In this document: one piece after another, positions 19,928 through 29,200 of the stretch | How the letters are laid out: each line of letters opens with the position of its first letter | Position numbering within the stretch: position 1 is the first letter of the stretch | NCBI RefSeq assembly: GCF_036203305.1 | Contig: NZ_CP108131.1 | Span: 7,626,001 to 7,690,000 of the forward strand | Length of the DNA stretch: 64,000 nucleotides | Direction: 5' to 3' | Origin: Streptomyces sp. NBC_00190 | GTDB taxonomy: Bacteria; Actinomycetota; Actinomycetes; Streptomycetales; Streptomycetaceae | Made by a program: the position numbers and the translations under genes | Notes under the pieces: model-generated | The model's input: only the letters and a program-made list of their open reading frames with translations | Databases searched by the model: none | What the model was told of the DNA's origin: nothing

Positions 19928-20917
19928 GTGGTGCAATCCCAGGTTCCCGTGATCGATCTCGGGCCGTGGCGGTCCGGTGGACCCGACGACCGCGCGCGTA
20001 CGGCGGCCCGCGTCGACGAGGCGCTGCGGGCGGCGGGCTTCCTGCTGGTGACCGGCCACGGGGTGGACCCGGCGCTGCCCGCCAGGATCCGGGAGGCGGC
20101 GCGCGGCTTCTTCCGGCTGCCCGCCCAGGTGAAGGCGCCGTACGCGGTCGCCGTCGGCGGGCGGGGCTGGCTCGGCCCGGGCGCCGAGGCCAACAGCTAC
20201 GCGGAAGGAACGGCGTCGCCGCCCGACCTGAAGGAGTCCTGGTCATGGGCCGCGGAGGAACCCACCGGTGTGCCCGGCGTGGACGCCGAATGGTTCCGCC
20301 CCAACACCTGGCCGGCACAGGCGCCCGCGCTGCGGCCGCTGGTGACCGAGTACCTGAGCCTGATGCGGGCCCTCTCCGACGAGCTGCTGGAACTGCTCGC
20401 CACGGCCCTCGGCCTCGACGAGGACCACTTCACGCGCCACACCTCCCACCCCACCTGGGGTTTCAACCTCAACTGGTACCCGGGCACCGAGGTCGTCGGC
20501 CGGCCGCTGCCAGGCCAGTTCCGCATCGGGGCGCACACCGACTTCGGCACGGTCACGATCCTCGACCGCCAGCAGGGCGCGGGCGGCCTGCAGATCCACA
20601 CCGACGCCGACGGCTGGCAGGACGCCCCGTACGACCCGGCCGCACTCACGGTCAACATCGGTGACCTGATGGCCCGTTGGACGGGGGACCGATGGCGCGC
20701 GGGCCGCCACCGCGTACTGCCGCCGCCCGCCGACGCGCCGGCCGAGGAGCTGATCTCGCTCGTCTACTTCTACGAGTGCGATCCGCACACCCGCGTGGAG
20801 TCGCTGCCCGCCCCCGTAGGGCGCGTGGTGCACGACCCGGTCGACTCCCACACCTACCTGCGGGAGAAGCTCCGTGCCATCAGCGTCACCACCGAGGGGA
20901 CTACGACTTCCGGGTGA
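19928..20917 (+). CDS. 2-oxoglutarate/Fe(II) oxygenase, isopenicillin N synthase family
   Basis: A 329-residue non-haem iron oxygenase. The N-terminal DIOX_N part reads VPVIDLGPW..AGFLLVTGHGV. Iron ligands are His203 and Asp205 in GAHTDFGT and His261 in AGRHRV. At the position usually holding the RxS cosubstrate motif this protein has LIS (EELISLVYFYE), so 2OG binding may differ. GTG at 19928 or 19931 is the start. Substrate unknown; it stands alone between a VOC gene and a secreted hydrolase. Confidence 0.85.
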   Translation: MVQSQVPVIDLGPWRSGGPDDRARTAARVDEALRAAGFLLVTGHGVDPALPARIREAARGFFRLPAQVKAPYAVAVGGRGWLGPGAEANSYAEGTASPPDLKESWSWAAEEPTGVPGVDAEWFRPNTWPAQAPALRPLVTEYLSLMRALSDELLELLATALGLDEDHFTRHTSHPTWGFNLNWYPGTEVVGRPLPGQFRIGAHTDFGTVTILDRQQGAGGLQIHTDADGWQDAPYDPAALTVNIGDLMARWTGDRWRAGRHRVLPPPADAPAEELISLVYFYECDPHTRVESLPAPVGRVVHDPVDSHTYLREKLRAISVTTEGTTTSG

Positions 20918-20998
20918 GCAGGGACCTTCCCAGGTGGGAGAGGCCCGTCCTCCTGTGAGCTGACGATCCGGCAGGTCCCGCTCAGTAGCTTCGGATCC

Positions 20999-22162
20999 AT
21001 GAACCGACGCCGAGCGGCATCCGCCGCCGTCTTACTCGCCCTCCTCCTGCCGCTCCCGCTCGCCGGCGCGGGCACCTCGGCGGCCGCCGATGCCCCGTCC
21101 GCGGCCGAGAGCCGCCGTACCACGCTGGAACTCCCGCGCCCCACCGGCCGCTTCTCCGTGGGACAGGAGACGCTCCACCTCGTGGACCGCAGCCGGACCG
21201 ACCCCTGGTCCCGGTCCGGGCCGCGCGAGCTGATGGTGACCATGCGCTATCCGGCGCAGCGCGGCACCGGCGGTCCCGTGCGCTACCTCACCCGCGAGGA
21301 GGCCAGGCTGCTGCTGGTCGACCGGGGCCTGGACAAGGTGATCCCGGCCGAGACCCTGGCCGGTACCACGGCCTACTCCCGGTCCCACGCCCGTCCCGTC
21401 GCGGGGCGCTATCCGCTGATCGTGCTCTCTCCCGGCTTCACCGTCCCGCGCGCCACCCTCACCGCGCTGGCCGAGGACCTGGCCTCACGCGGCTACGTCG
21501 TCGCCGCGGTCGACCACGCGTACGAGAGCGCGGGGACGGCCTTCCCCGGCGGGCGCGTGCTGGAATGCCTGGCCTGCGAGAAGGTCGAGGCGGCGGGCGG
21601 CATGCACCTGGTCAGCGACACCCGCGCCCGCGACGTGTCCTTCCTCCTGGACCGGCTCACCGGACGCGACCCGGCCTGGCGCCACGCCGGCCTCATCGAC
21701 GCGAGCCGCATCGCGATGGCGGGCCACTCCATCGGCGGTGCCTCGGCGGCCGCCGCGATGGCGACCGACCCGAGGGTCCGCGCCGGGGTCAACATGGACG
21801 GCGGGCTCGCGACGCCGGTCCCGGAGACCGGGCTCGGCGGGCGCCCCTTCATGCTGCTCGGCGCGCAGGGCCGGGGCCCGGGCGGCAATCCGAGCTGGGA
21901 CCGTGACTGGCCGAAGCTCGACGGCTGGAAGCGCTGGATCACCTTCGCGGACTCCGGCCACTTCACCTTCAGCGACTTCCCGGTCTTCGGCGATCAGCTG
22001 GGCCTCCCGGACGCCGAAGCCCCGCTGTCCGGCACCCGCTCGGTCGAGCTGACCCGGCGCTACGTCGCAGCCTTCTTCGACCAGCACCTGGGCGGCGTGC
22101 CCCAGCCCGTCCTGGACGGCCCCTCCGCCGACGCGCCGGAGGTCCGCTTCCACACCCCGTGA
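20999..22162 (+). CDS. Secreted alpha/beta hydrolase, PAF-acetylhydrolase-like
   Basis: A 387-residue exported protein. The signal peptide is SAAVLLALLLPLPLAGAGTSAAA (residues 7-29, written here only as its hydrophobic span). The nucleophile elbow GHSIGG lies at about residues 241-246, preceded by YVVAAVDHAYESAG, as in platelet-activating-factor acetylhydrolase-like lipases and PET-hydrolase relatives. A late Asp in NMDGG and His in ADSGHFTFSD would complete the triad. Probably an esterase or lipase acting outside the cell. Confidence 0.85.
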   Translation: MNRRRAASAAVLLALLLPLPLAGAGTSAAADAPSAAESRRTTLELPRPTGRFSVGQETLHLVDRSRTDPWSRSGPRELMVTMRYPAQRGTGGPVRYLTREEARLLLVDRGLDKVIPAETLAGTTAYSRSHARPVAGRYPLIVLSPGFTVPRATLTALAEDLASRGYVVAAVDHAYESAGTAFPGGRVLECLACEKVEAAGGMHLVSDTRARDVSFLLDRLTGRDPAWRHAGLIDASRIAMAGHSIGGASAAAAMATDPRVRAGVNMDGGLATPVPETGLGGRPFMLLGAQGRGPGGNPSWDRDWPKLDGWKRWITFADSGHFTFSDFPVFGDQLGLPDAEAPLSGTRSVELTRRYVAAFFDQHLGGVPQPVLDGPSADAPEVRFHTP

Positions 22163-22174
22163 GCCGCTCCTCGC

Positions 22175-23458
22175 TCAGACCACCGTCACCGGGTGCCGCA
22201 CGACCGCGTCGAAGAGGTAGCCCTGCGTGTTGTGGGCGGCCGTCGCGGGCTGCGTGCGCCCGGTGGCGTCGGTCGCCCGGGCCAGCAGCGCCGTGGCGCC
22301 GGTGGCCCGCGGGGTCCACGGCAGCGACCAGCGCACCCAGCTGCCCCGGCGCGGCGCGTCGTGCAACCGGGCCCGCTGCCAGCGGACCCCGCCGTCGGTA
22401 CTGACCTCCACCCGCAGCACGGGGGCCGCGCCCGACCAGGAGCGGCCGGTCAGCAGCCGCGTCCGGTGCACGGGAACGGTCGCTCCCAGCTCCAGCTCGA
22501 AGGCGCTCTTGAGGGTCTGCCGGGTGAACGGGGCGCCCTCTGCCGGATACCCGGGCCCGAACAGCTGGTAGGTGTCGGTGTTCCACGGCGAGTACAGCGC
22601 CCGGCCGCTCACCTCGATGTCACCGACCCACTTGACCGAGGAGATCCCGGTCCACTCCGGTACCACGAGGCGGACCGGACCGCCGTGGTCGGGCGGCAGC
22701 GGCCGCCCGTTCATCTCGTAGGCGAGCAGTACGTCGTCCAGCGCCTTCGAGACCGGCATCGGGCGCCGCACCCGCCCGAGGTTCACCCCGTTCGTGACCA
22801 CCTCGCCGTCCAGACCGCGCGGCAGGATGTCGACGGCGCCGCGCGTCACCCCCGCCAGCCGCAGCACGTCCGACAGCCGCGCCCCGCGCCAGTGGCCGAC
22901 ACCGATTCCGCCCAGGGTCCAGGCGGTGCCGCTGACCGGCTGGCCCTGCTGGGTGGCGTAGAAGCTGCGGCCGTTGCCCGCGCACTCGATGAACAGCGTC
23001 CGCTCGACCGCCGGCAGCGCGCGCAGCCGGTCGTACGAGAACTCGACCGGGCCGCCCGCCAGCCCGTCGCCCCACACCTTCAGCTGCCATCCGCCGGCTT
23101 CGATCCGCGGGGTGGAGGTGTGGTTCCGTACGAAGAACCGGTCGACGGGAGTGAGCGGGCCGGTGCCGCGCAGGGCGGCGAAGTTCGTCTCCGCGTTGGT
23201 GCCGCGGATGGTGAACAGCTCGGGCGGCAGCGGCTTGACGATTCCGGGCGACGCGGCCCCGTCGTCTGCGGTGGTCGCGTCGGTCGCGGCCGAGGCCGTC
23301 CCGGCCGCGCCCAGCCCCAGGGATCCGGCGGCGGTCCCCGCCGCGAACAGCCTGAGCAGGTCCCGGCGGTCCACTCCGGCGGAGCGGGCGTGGCCGCGCG
23401 CCCACTGCCGCAGGCGCGTGCGGTCGTACCGGATCTCGTCCGACGGGTCGAAGGGCAT
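22175..23458 (-). CDS. Tat-exported molybdopterin-dependent (sulfite-oxidase-type) oxidoreductase
   Basis: A 427-residue enzyme. A twin-arginine signal, RRDLLRLFAAGTAAG, starts at residue 31. The Moco domain has the cysteine ligand in IECAGNGR (about residue 159) and PDHGGPVRLVVPEWTG; the C-terminal dimerisation domain ends with WTPRATGATALLARATDATG. No haem domain is present, so an external acceptor is needed. Likely oxidises sulfite or another S/N-oxide substrate at the cell surface. ATG at 23458 has GAGGAG upstream. Confidence 0.88.
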   Translation of the reverse strand: MPFDPSDEIRYDRTRLRQWARGHARSAGVDRRDLLRLFAAGTAAGSLGLGAAGTASAATDATTADDGAASPGIVKPLPPELFTIRGTNAETNFAALRGTGPLTPVDRFFVRNHTSTPRIEAGGWQLKVWGDGLAGGPVEFSYDRLRALPAVERTLFIECAGNGRSFYATQQGQPVSGTAWTLGGIGVGHWRGARLSDVLRLAGVTRGAVDILPRGLDGEVVTNGVNLGRVRRPMPVSKALDDVLLAYEMNGRPLPPDHGGPVRLVVPEWTGISSVKWVGDIEVSGRALYSPWNTDTYQLFGPGYPAEGAPFTRQTLKSAFELELGATVPVHRTRLLTGRSWSGAAPVLRVEVSTDGGVRWQRARLHDAPRRGSWVRWSLPWTPRATGATALLARATDATGRTQPATAAHNTQGYLFDAVVRHPVTVV

Positions 23459-23611
23459 GACGGTGGCACTCCTCGGTCGCGGTTTCCCCACGGACCGCGG
23501 GGGCCCGGGGCGAGCTGCGAAAGACATTCCCACCGTGATCGCCACGCATCCACACCAAGGCGGCAATGGCCGATTACCGCTGGTCCGCCGACTTTCGGCA
23601 GGATGTGCGGC

Positions 23612-24145
23612 ATGACCGAGATCCGTACCCCCCGACTCCTCCTCCGCCGCTGGACCGACGACGACCTCGTCCCCCTGTCGGAGATCAACGCCGACCCGGA
23701 GGTGATGCGCTGGATCGGTGACGGCTCCACCCGCGACCTGGACCAGACCGCCGAGGACATCGAGCGCTGGGAGGAGGAGTGGGACGAGGAGGGCTTCGGG
23801 CTCTTCGCGGTGGAGCTCCTCGGATCCGGCGAGCTCATCGGCGTCGTCGGCCTCTCGGTGCCCGAGTACCTGCCCGAGGTGATGCCCGCGGTGGACATCA
23901 GCTGGCGGCTCGGCCGCCAGTACTGGGGCCAGGGCTACGCGTCCGAGGCCGCTCAGGCCACGCTGGAGTTCGCGCTCCAGGACCGCGGACTCGACCGGGT
24001 CATCGCGGTCAACCGGGCGGGCAACGACGATTCCGAGAACGTGATCCGCAAGCTCGGCATGGTACTGGACCGCGACACGACCGAACCCAAGCACCACTAC
24101 CTCCTGCAGGTCCACAGCATCGACCTGACCGAGTACGAGGCCTGA
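23612..24145 (+). CDS. GNAT acetyltransferase (RimJ/RimL-like)
   Basis: A 177-residue acetyltransferase opening MTEIRTPRLLLRRWTDDDL. The acetyl-CoA signature is RQYWGQGYASEAAQATLEFAL (Q/RxxGxG/A, about residues 107-115). Members acetylate ribosomal protein N-termini, antibiotics or small amines; substrate not predictable. Divergent from the molybdenum enzyme gene with a 153-bp spacer. Confidence 0.85.
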   Translation: MTEIRTPRLLLRRWTDDDLVPLSEINADPEVMRWIGDGSTRDLDQTAEDIERWEEEWDEEGFGLFAVELLGSGELIGVVGLSVPEYLPEVMPAVDISWRLGRQYWGQGYASEAAQATLEFALQDRGLDRVIAVNRAGNDDSENVIRKLGMVLDRDTTEPKHHYLLQVHSIDLTEYEA

Positions 24146-24199
24146 TTCCCCGCGGCCCCGCAGCCCCGCCGTCGCCCAGCCGCCGCGCCGAGCCGCCGC

Positions 24200-24481
24200 T
24201 CAGGCGGGGGCGGTGCCCGGAGCCTGGGCCCCGTGGCCCGCGCGGATCGCGGTGAGGGCAGCGGCGTGCAGGGCCGCGGGGGCGCCGTGGTGGGGGAGGG
24301 GGCTGCCGGTGAGCGTGTACCACTCGTCGGCGTCGGTGTACTGGACGTCGAACCGAGCCAGGCCACCGGCCGCCGCCGTGGTGCGCAGGGTGAGCGGGCC
24401 GGTGATGACGCCGACCTCGTCGGTCATCGCGCCGCCCGGCCCGGCCAGCACCCGGTCCTGCCACTGCTGTCCGTCCGTCAT
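24200..24481 (-). CDS. Small protein coupled to the HNH nuclease gene
   Basis: A 93-residue soluble protein with no family I recognise with certainty (GPLTLRTTAAAGGLARFDVQ then YTDADEWYTLTGSP). Its ATG overlaps the TGA of the preceding HNH-nuclease lipoprotein gene (ATGA), so translation is coupled. Being encoded directly after an exported nuclease raises the possibility of an inhibitor or accessory protein, but it has no export signal and no direct evidence supports this. Confidence 0.7.
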   Translation of the reverse strand: MTDGQQWQDRVLAGPGGAMTDEVGVITGPLTLRTTAAAGGLARFDVQYTDADEWYTLTGSPLPHHGAPAALHAAALTAIRAGHGAQAPGTAPA

Positions 24482-25206
24482 GAGGTACAGGTGTCCAGCA
24501 TGGTGGCGAGCATCTTCTTCTCCGGTTCGGTGACGGTCAGCGCATAGGTGGATTTGACGGTGGTCCAGGCCCGTCCGTACTGGCACCAGGCGGCCTTGTC
24601 CGGCGGCTGCCAGAGGTCCGGGCTCTGGTCGCCCTTGGAACGGTTCGAGGCCGCGGTCACGGCCAGCAGCTGCGGGTGGGTCAGGTCGTTGGCGAAGGCC
24701 TTGCGCCGGGCGGAGTCCCAGTCGGCCGCGCCCGAGCGCCAGCCCTCGGCGAGCGGCACCATGTGGTCGATGTCCATCTTCGCCGCGTCCGTGACCTGCA
24801 CCCCGTCGTAGAAGCTCTTCCAGGTGCCGGAGACGGCGCGGCACTCGGAGTCCCGTGCCACGTCCGTGCCGTCCCGCTGGAGGACCACCTCGCGGGTGTC
24901 GCACTTGTCGCCCTGCTGTGCCCAGTGCGTGAACTTGTCGCGGCTGTACCCTGCCATCGTCCCGGCCGGCGCCACCTTCAGGGCGGCCAGCTGGGTCCGG
25001 GCCACGGCCGTCGTGACCATGCCCGGCAGCACGTCCCCGCCGGCGGGCTTGCCGTCGGCCGGTACGGAGGCCTTGGGGGTGGCGCGCGGGGCGGAGGGCT
25101 TCGCGTCCGGGCCCGTTCCCGACGGGGCCGGACCGGAGCAGCCCGCCACGGTCAGCAGCAGCGACGCCAGCAGGACCGCGGCAGGCACCCGTATCTGACG
25201 AACCAT
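24478..25206 (-). CDS. HNH-family endonuclease lipoprotein
   Basis: A 242-residue exported nuclease. A lipoprotein signal with lipobox LTVAGC sits at residues 17-22, then a Pro/Ala/Lys-rich linker. The catalytic domain has MDIDHMVPLAEGW (DH motif, about residue 149), ASNRSKGDQSPDLWQPP and WCQYGRAWTTVKSTY, the DUF1524-type HNH nucleases common in actinobacteria. Paired Cys residues (CDTREV and SECRAV) probably form a disulfide. ATG at 25206; an upstream start would spoil the signal peptide. Confidence 0.86.
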   Translation of the reverse strand: MVRQIRVPAAVLLASLLLTVAGCSGPAPSGTGPDAKPSAPRATPKASVPADGKPAGGDVLPGMVTTAVARTQLAALKVAPAGTMAGYSRDKFTHWAQQGDKCDTREVVLQRDGTDVARDSECRAVSGTWKSFYDGVQVTDAAKMDIDHMVPLAEGWRSGAADWDSARRKAFANDLTHPQLLAVTAASNRSKGDQSPDLWQPPDKAAWCQYGRAWTTVKSTYALTVTEPEKKMLATMLDTCTS

Positions 25207-25405
25207 GAACCCCACCCCGAACCGACTTCGCGTCAATGTTCCCTGAACACTACCCAGAACCGGACATAAAACCGACCTCCCACCCTCCGGCGGGCGTTGT
25301 CAGTGGCGCTCGCTAGTCTCCCGGCATACCGCAGCTCAGGGGGGCTTTGACCCCCGTGTCAGGGCTGCGCGGACATGGCCGGGACAGGCGGAGGGACGCG
25401 GGCTG

Positions 25406-26272
25406 ATGGCATGGGTGGCGGCAGGCGAGGGGTACGAGATCGCCCTGGTGGAAGGGCGGGTGGCGGCACGGCCGACCACCGGCCGGTCGGCGGGGCGGCA
25501 GCTGAAGACCCTGCCCAAGGCGCTGAAGGACCATCCCGAGGTGGACCGGCTGCGCAGGCTCGCCGAATGGCTCGACCGGCACGCGGCCGCCTGCGTCGCC
25601 CAGGTCGACACCTGGATGGTGTCCTCGCTGCCCGTGCCGACCGCACTGCTCGCCCGCGTGTGGCCGGACGAGGCCTGGCAGAGCGCCCTTCGCGACCTGG
25701 CCGTGGTCGGCGACGACCCCGACGAGGTGGGCTTCCTGCGGGACGCCACCGAGTCCGGTGAGCTGAAGGTGGTCAACCTCGACGGCGAGACCGTACGGCT
25801 GTCCCCGCGCACGGTGACCCTGCCGCACCCGGTGCTGCTGCCCGACCTGGAGGACGTACGGGACTTCGCGGCCGAACTGGGCATCGTGCAGCGGGTCGAG
25901 CAGATCCACCGCGCCACGTGGCGCAAGCCCGCCGGGCTCGCGCCCACCGCCACCGAGGTACGCGACTACGCGGGCGGGGTGTTCCCCACCCGCTTCAGCC
26001 TCGCCGCCCGGGCGACCGGTCTCGGCTACCGGGTCTCCGGCGGCTACGCCACCTGCAAGGTCCGCGACACCGGCCGGGGCACGGAGGCCGCGGTGTGGAT
26101 CGGCGAGCCCTACTACGACGACGAGACCACCACGGGCGCACTGACCTGGCACGGCGAGGACGGCCGGGCGGTGCCCCTGACCGAGGTCGGACCGGTCGCC
26201 TGGTCCGAGGGGATGCGGATGGCCGCGGCGCTGTACGCCGGGCGCAAGATCGAGGAGGGCGGGGACGCGTGA
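25406..26272 (+). CDS. DUF4132-domain protein, first gene of the MoxR/VWA/SWIM locus
   Basis: A 288-residue soluble protein. The C-terminal two thirds (PHPVLLPDLEDVRDFAAELG, QIHRATWRKPAGLAP, then GYRVSGGYATCKV and GPVAWSEGMRMAAALY) resemble the DUF4132 region found at the C-terminus of E. coli YehI (formerly MolR). It is far shorter than YehI, as if the domain stood alone. Its TGA overlaps the GTG of the next gene. The role is unknown; neighbours suggest a subunit or substrate adaptor of a MoxR chaperone complex. Confidence 0.7.
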   Translation: MAWVAAGEGYEIALVEGRVAARPTTGRSAGRQLKTLPKALKDHPEVDRLRRLAEWLDRHAAACVAQVDTWMVSSLPVPTALLARVWPDEAWQSALRDLAVVGDDPDEVGFLRDATESGELKVVNLDGETVRLSPRTVTLPHPVLLPDLEDVRDFAAELGIVQRVEQIHRATWRKPAGLAPTATEVRDYAGGVFPTRFSLAARATGLGYRVSGGYATCKVRDTGRGTEAAVWIGEPYYDDETTTGALTWHGEDGRAVPLTEVGPVAWSEGMRMAAALYAGRKIEEGGDA

Positions 26273-29200
26273 GCACCACCGACAGCAGCACCGAGAACAC
26301 CATGACCAGCGACAGCACCACCGACAGCACCACCACGGGGAAGGACGGCGTGTCCGTGAGCGAGGCCGAACTGCTGCTCAAGGCCGGGGCGGTACTGCCG
26401 CACGGAACCGAGGGCGCGGGCCCCACCGCCGTCGACCTGACCGCGCGCGCCTACCGTCACCCCGCCCTCGGTGACGACCGCGTCGTCGTCCGGCTCGCCG
26501 CCGCCGAACTGGGCCCGGCCGAGGACCTCGCCGCCGGCTTCCTGGGCCTGGTGCCCGAGGAGGGCGAGCCGCCCGTCGTCGGCCTCGGCCACCGCCAGGC
26601 ACTCGGCTTCCCCGAATGGGTCCTGGTCCACCACCCCGAGGACGGCCACCACGCCCTCGCCGTCGTGCCCGAACTCGACCGCATCGCCCGGCAGGCCAAG
26701 ACGAAGCCCAAGGCGGCCCTCGACGCGTGCCACGAGCTCGCCGGGCGGCTCGCCGCCGCCGTCCCGCACTTCCTGCCGGTCTTCCACGAGCAGGCCGCCC
26801 GTATCTTCCTCGCCGTCGAGAACACCACGTACGCCGCCCAGCTGTTCGGCCGCGCCCGCACCGCGGAGGCCCAGCACGGGCTGAGCGTCGACGAGGACCG
26901 GCTGGACGCCGTCTTCCTCGAATTCGCCCTGGCCGGCGCCCTGCCGGTCAAGGTGCTCACCGGCTACGGCAAGGAACTGGCCGTCCGCGTCAGCCCCGCC
27001 GAGGCCCACGAGCGCTTCCGCCGCCTGTGCGTGCGCCGCACCGCGGGCGGGCTGCCGCCCTCCGCGCAGGCCGCCACCGAGCTGCGCCGCCTGGCCCGCG
27101 CCGCCGGCCTGACGGGCACCGAGCCCGAGCAGGACTACCTCGCCGAACTGCTGCCGCTGCCCGCCACCCTGCGCGCCGCGACCGGCTGGTGGAAGGCCCA
27201 CCGCGGCGCGCTCGTCGCCCTCGCCCGGCGCGTTCCCTCCGTACGCGGCACGCTCCTGGACCTGACCCCGCCCGGCGGCGGTGACAGCGTCGCACTCACC
27301 GGCCTGTGGCTGGACATCCTTCAGGAGTCCGGCGCCACCGCCGGGCTGGAATCGCAGGACCTGCCCGCGGAGCAGCGGTGCGCCGACGGCGCGGCCGGCT
27401 GGCTGGAGCGCTTCCACGCCGCCCGCCACGCAGGCTGGGGCACGCGCCCCACACCCCCCGCGCTGCTCGACGTCGTCACCCGCTGCGCGGCGCAGCTGCG
27501 CACCGAACTCGCGCGCCCCGGACGGGAGGCGGGCCTGCGGGTGGGCGTCGAGGACGCCGACCTCCTCGACCTGTTGCTCACACTGGAGGTCCCGGTCGCC
27601 GATCCGGACCCCGAGGACAAGAGGTACCAGCACAACCAGCTGAACCTGCGCGACTGGGCCATGGCCGACCAGCGCCGCGACCTGGCCGCGGTCGCCGCCG
27701 ACACGCGCTTCCACCCCGCCTTCCACCGGGCCCTGAACGCCTTCGGCGACGCCGCCGGCGGGACCACCGTCGTCCGGCGCGTCGCCGCCTCGACCGGCAC
27801 CCGCCCGCTGCTGGCCGAGTGGATGCGCGGCGTCGCCCGCGCCTCCACCGCGGCCGGCCTGCCCGGCGTCCCCGACGCCATCCAGCGGCTGACCTGGCTG
27901 CCCGCCGAAGCCCTGGAACTCGCTCCCGAGGAGGTCGCCGCCGCGGCCGCCACCGATCTCGGCGAGACCCTCGCCCGCACCCTGCGGGCCGGTCTCTTCG
28001 AGGAACTGGTCTGGCCCGCCTGGGAGAGCGCGGTCGCCGATCTGACACCCGGCCAGGGGCGTCAGGGACTCACCGTCGTCGAGGCCTGGCCGTACCTGAT
28101 CGTCGCCAACCAGACCCAGGTCCGCGTCATCGACGCCGACACCACCGTCCTCACGCACGACCTGCGCGTCCCCACCGGGTCCAACTACCGGTACGGATTC
28201 CACTACGTCGACGGCGACCTGCTGGTCTTCTGGTCCGCGTGGAGCGCCGACCGGACCGAGGGCTACTGGCACTCCTCGCCCGGCACCGTCTTCACCCTGG
28301 ACACCGACCGCAACCACTGGTCGCTGCGGACCGAGCACGTCTCCCTGCCGCTCCCGGACGGCGGCCGCACCACCGGCGGCGGCGTCCTGCACCGCGGGGA
28401 CACCGCGCTGCCGAGCGAGCTGCCGGTACTGTCCGACGGCACCTCGTACTGGGTGTGGCAGCGGCGCGACCATTCCTCCGAATGCGACGGGTCCTGCGGG
28501 AACCCCGGAAGCGGATGGCGCGAGTACGACCCCGCCGGCAACGCGCTGGGCCGGTTCTCCCTGCCCGGATTCCTCTCCGACGCGCTGCGTGCCCACCCGG
28601 AGGACGATGTCGCCACCGGGCAGTCCGGCTGGCTGCGGCCCGCGCCCACCGTCGAGGGCTCGGTCCTCGGCGCACCCGCCGACGGCCTGCTCGGCTGGCG
28701 CGCCGTCCGGATCCCCGGCCACGGCTGGCAGGGGACCGACACCGGCGGCCGCACCGTCACCGTGCCCGAAGGCGGCGACTACCCGATCGCCGCGCTCACC
28801 TTCCCCGGCGACGACCGTCCGCGCGCCCTGTCGCACCGCTGGCGCGAGCTGAGCATCAGCGACCCGGAGGGCGTGGTCACCGCCCAGTCCCGGGGCGACC
28901 ACCGCAAGGCGGCCTTCGCCACCGGCAGCGTGGACCTCCCGCCGCTCTCGCACTGGTACGCCCTGCGCCCGCGCGACCCGGAGGGCTCCGCCGCGCTGCG
29001 CACGGCCGACGGGGAAACCATCGGCACCCTCCTGAAGGCTGCCGCGGCGGCGGACAAGGCCGCCGACCTGCCCGACCTGGTGAGTGCCGCCCTGCCCCGG
29101 GTCACCGCCCCCCGGCTGGTCGGCGGCATCGTCGAGGTCCTGCGCTTCGCCCTCACCCAGCAGAAGGCCCTGGACGCGGTCGCCGCCCGGCTCCACCCGG

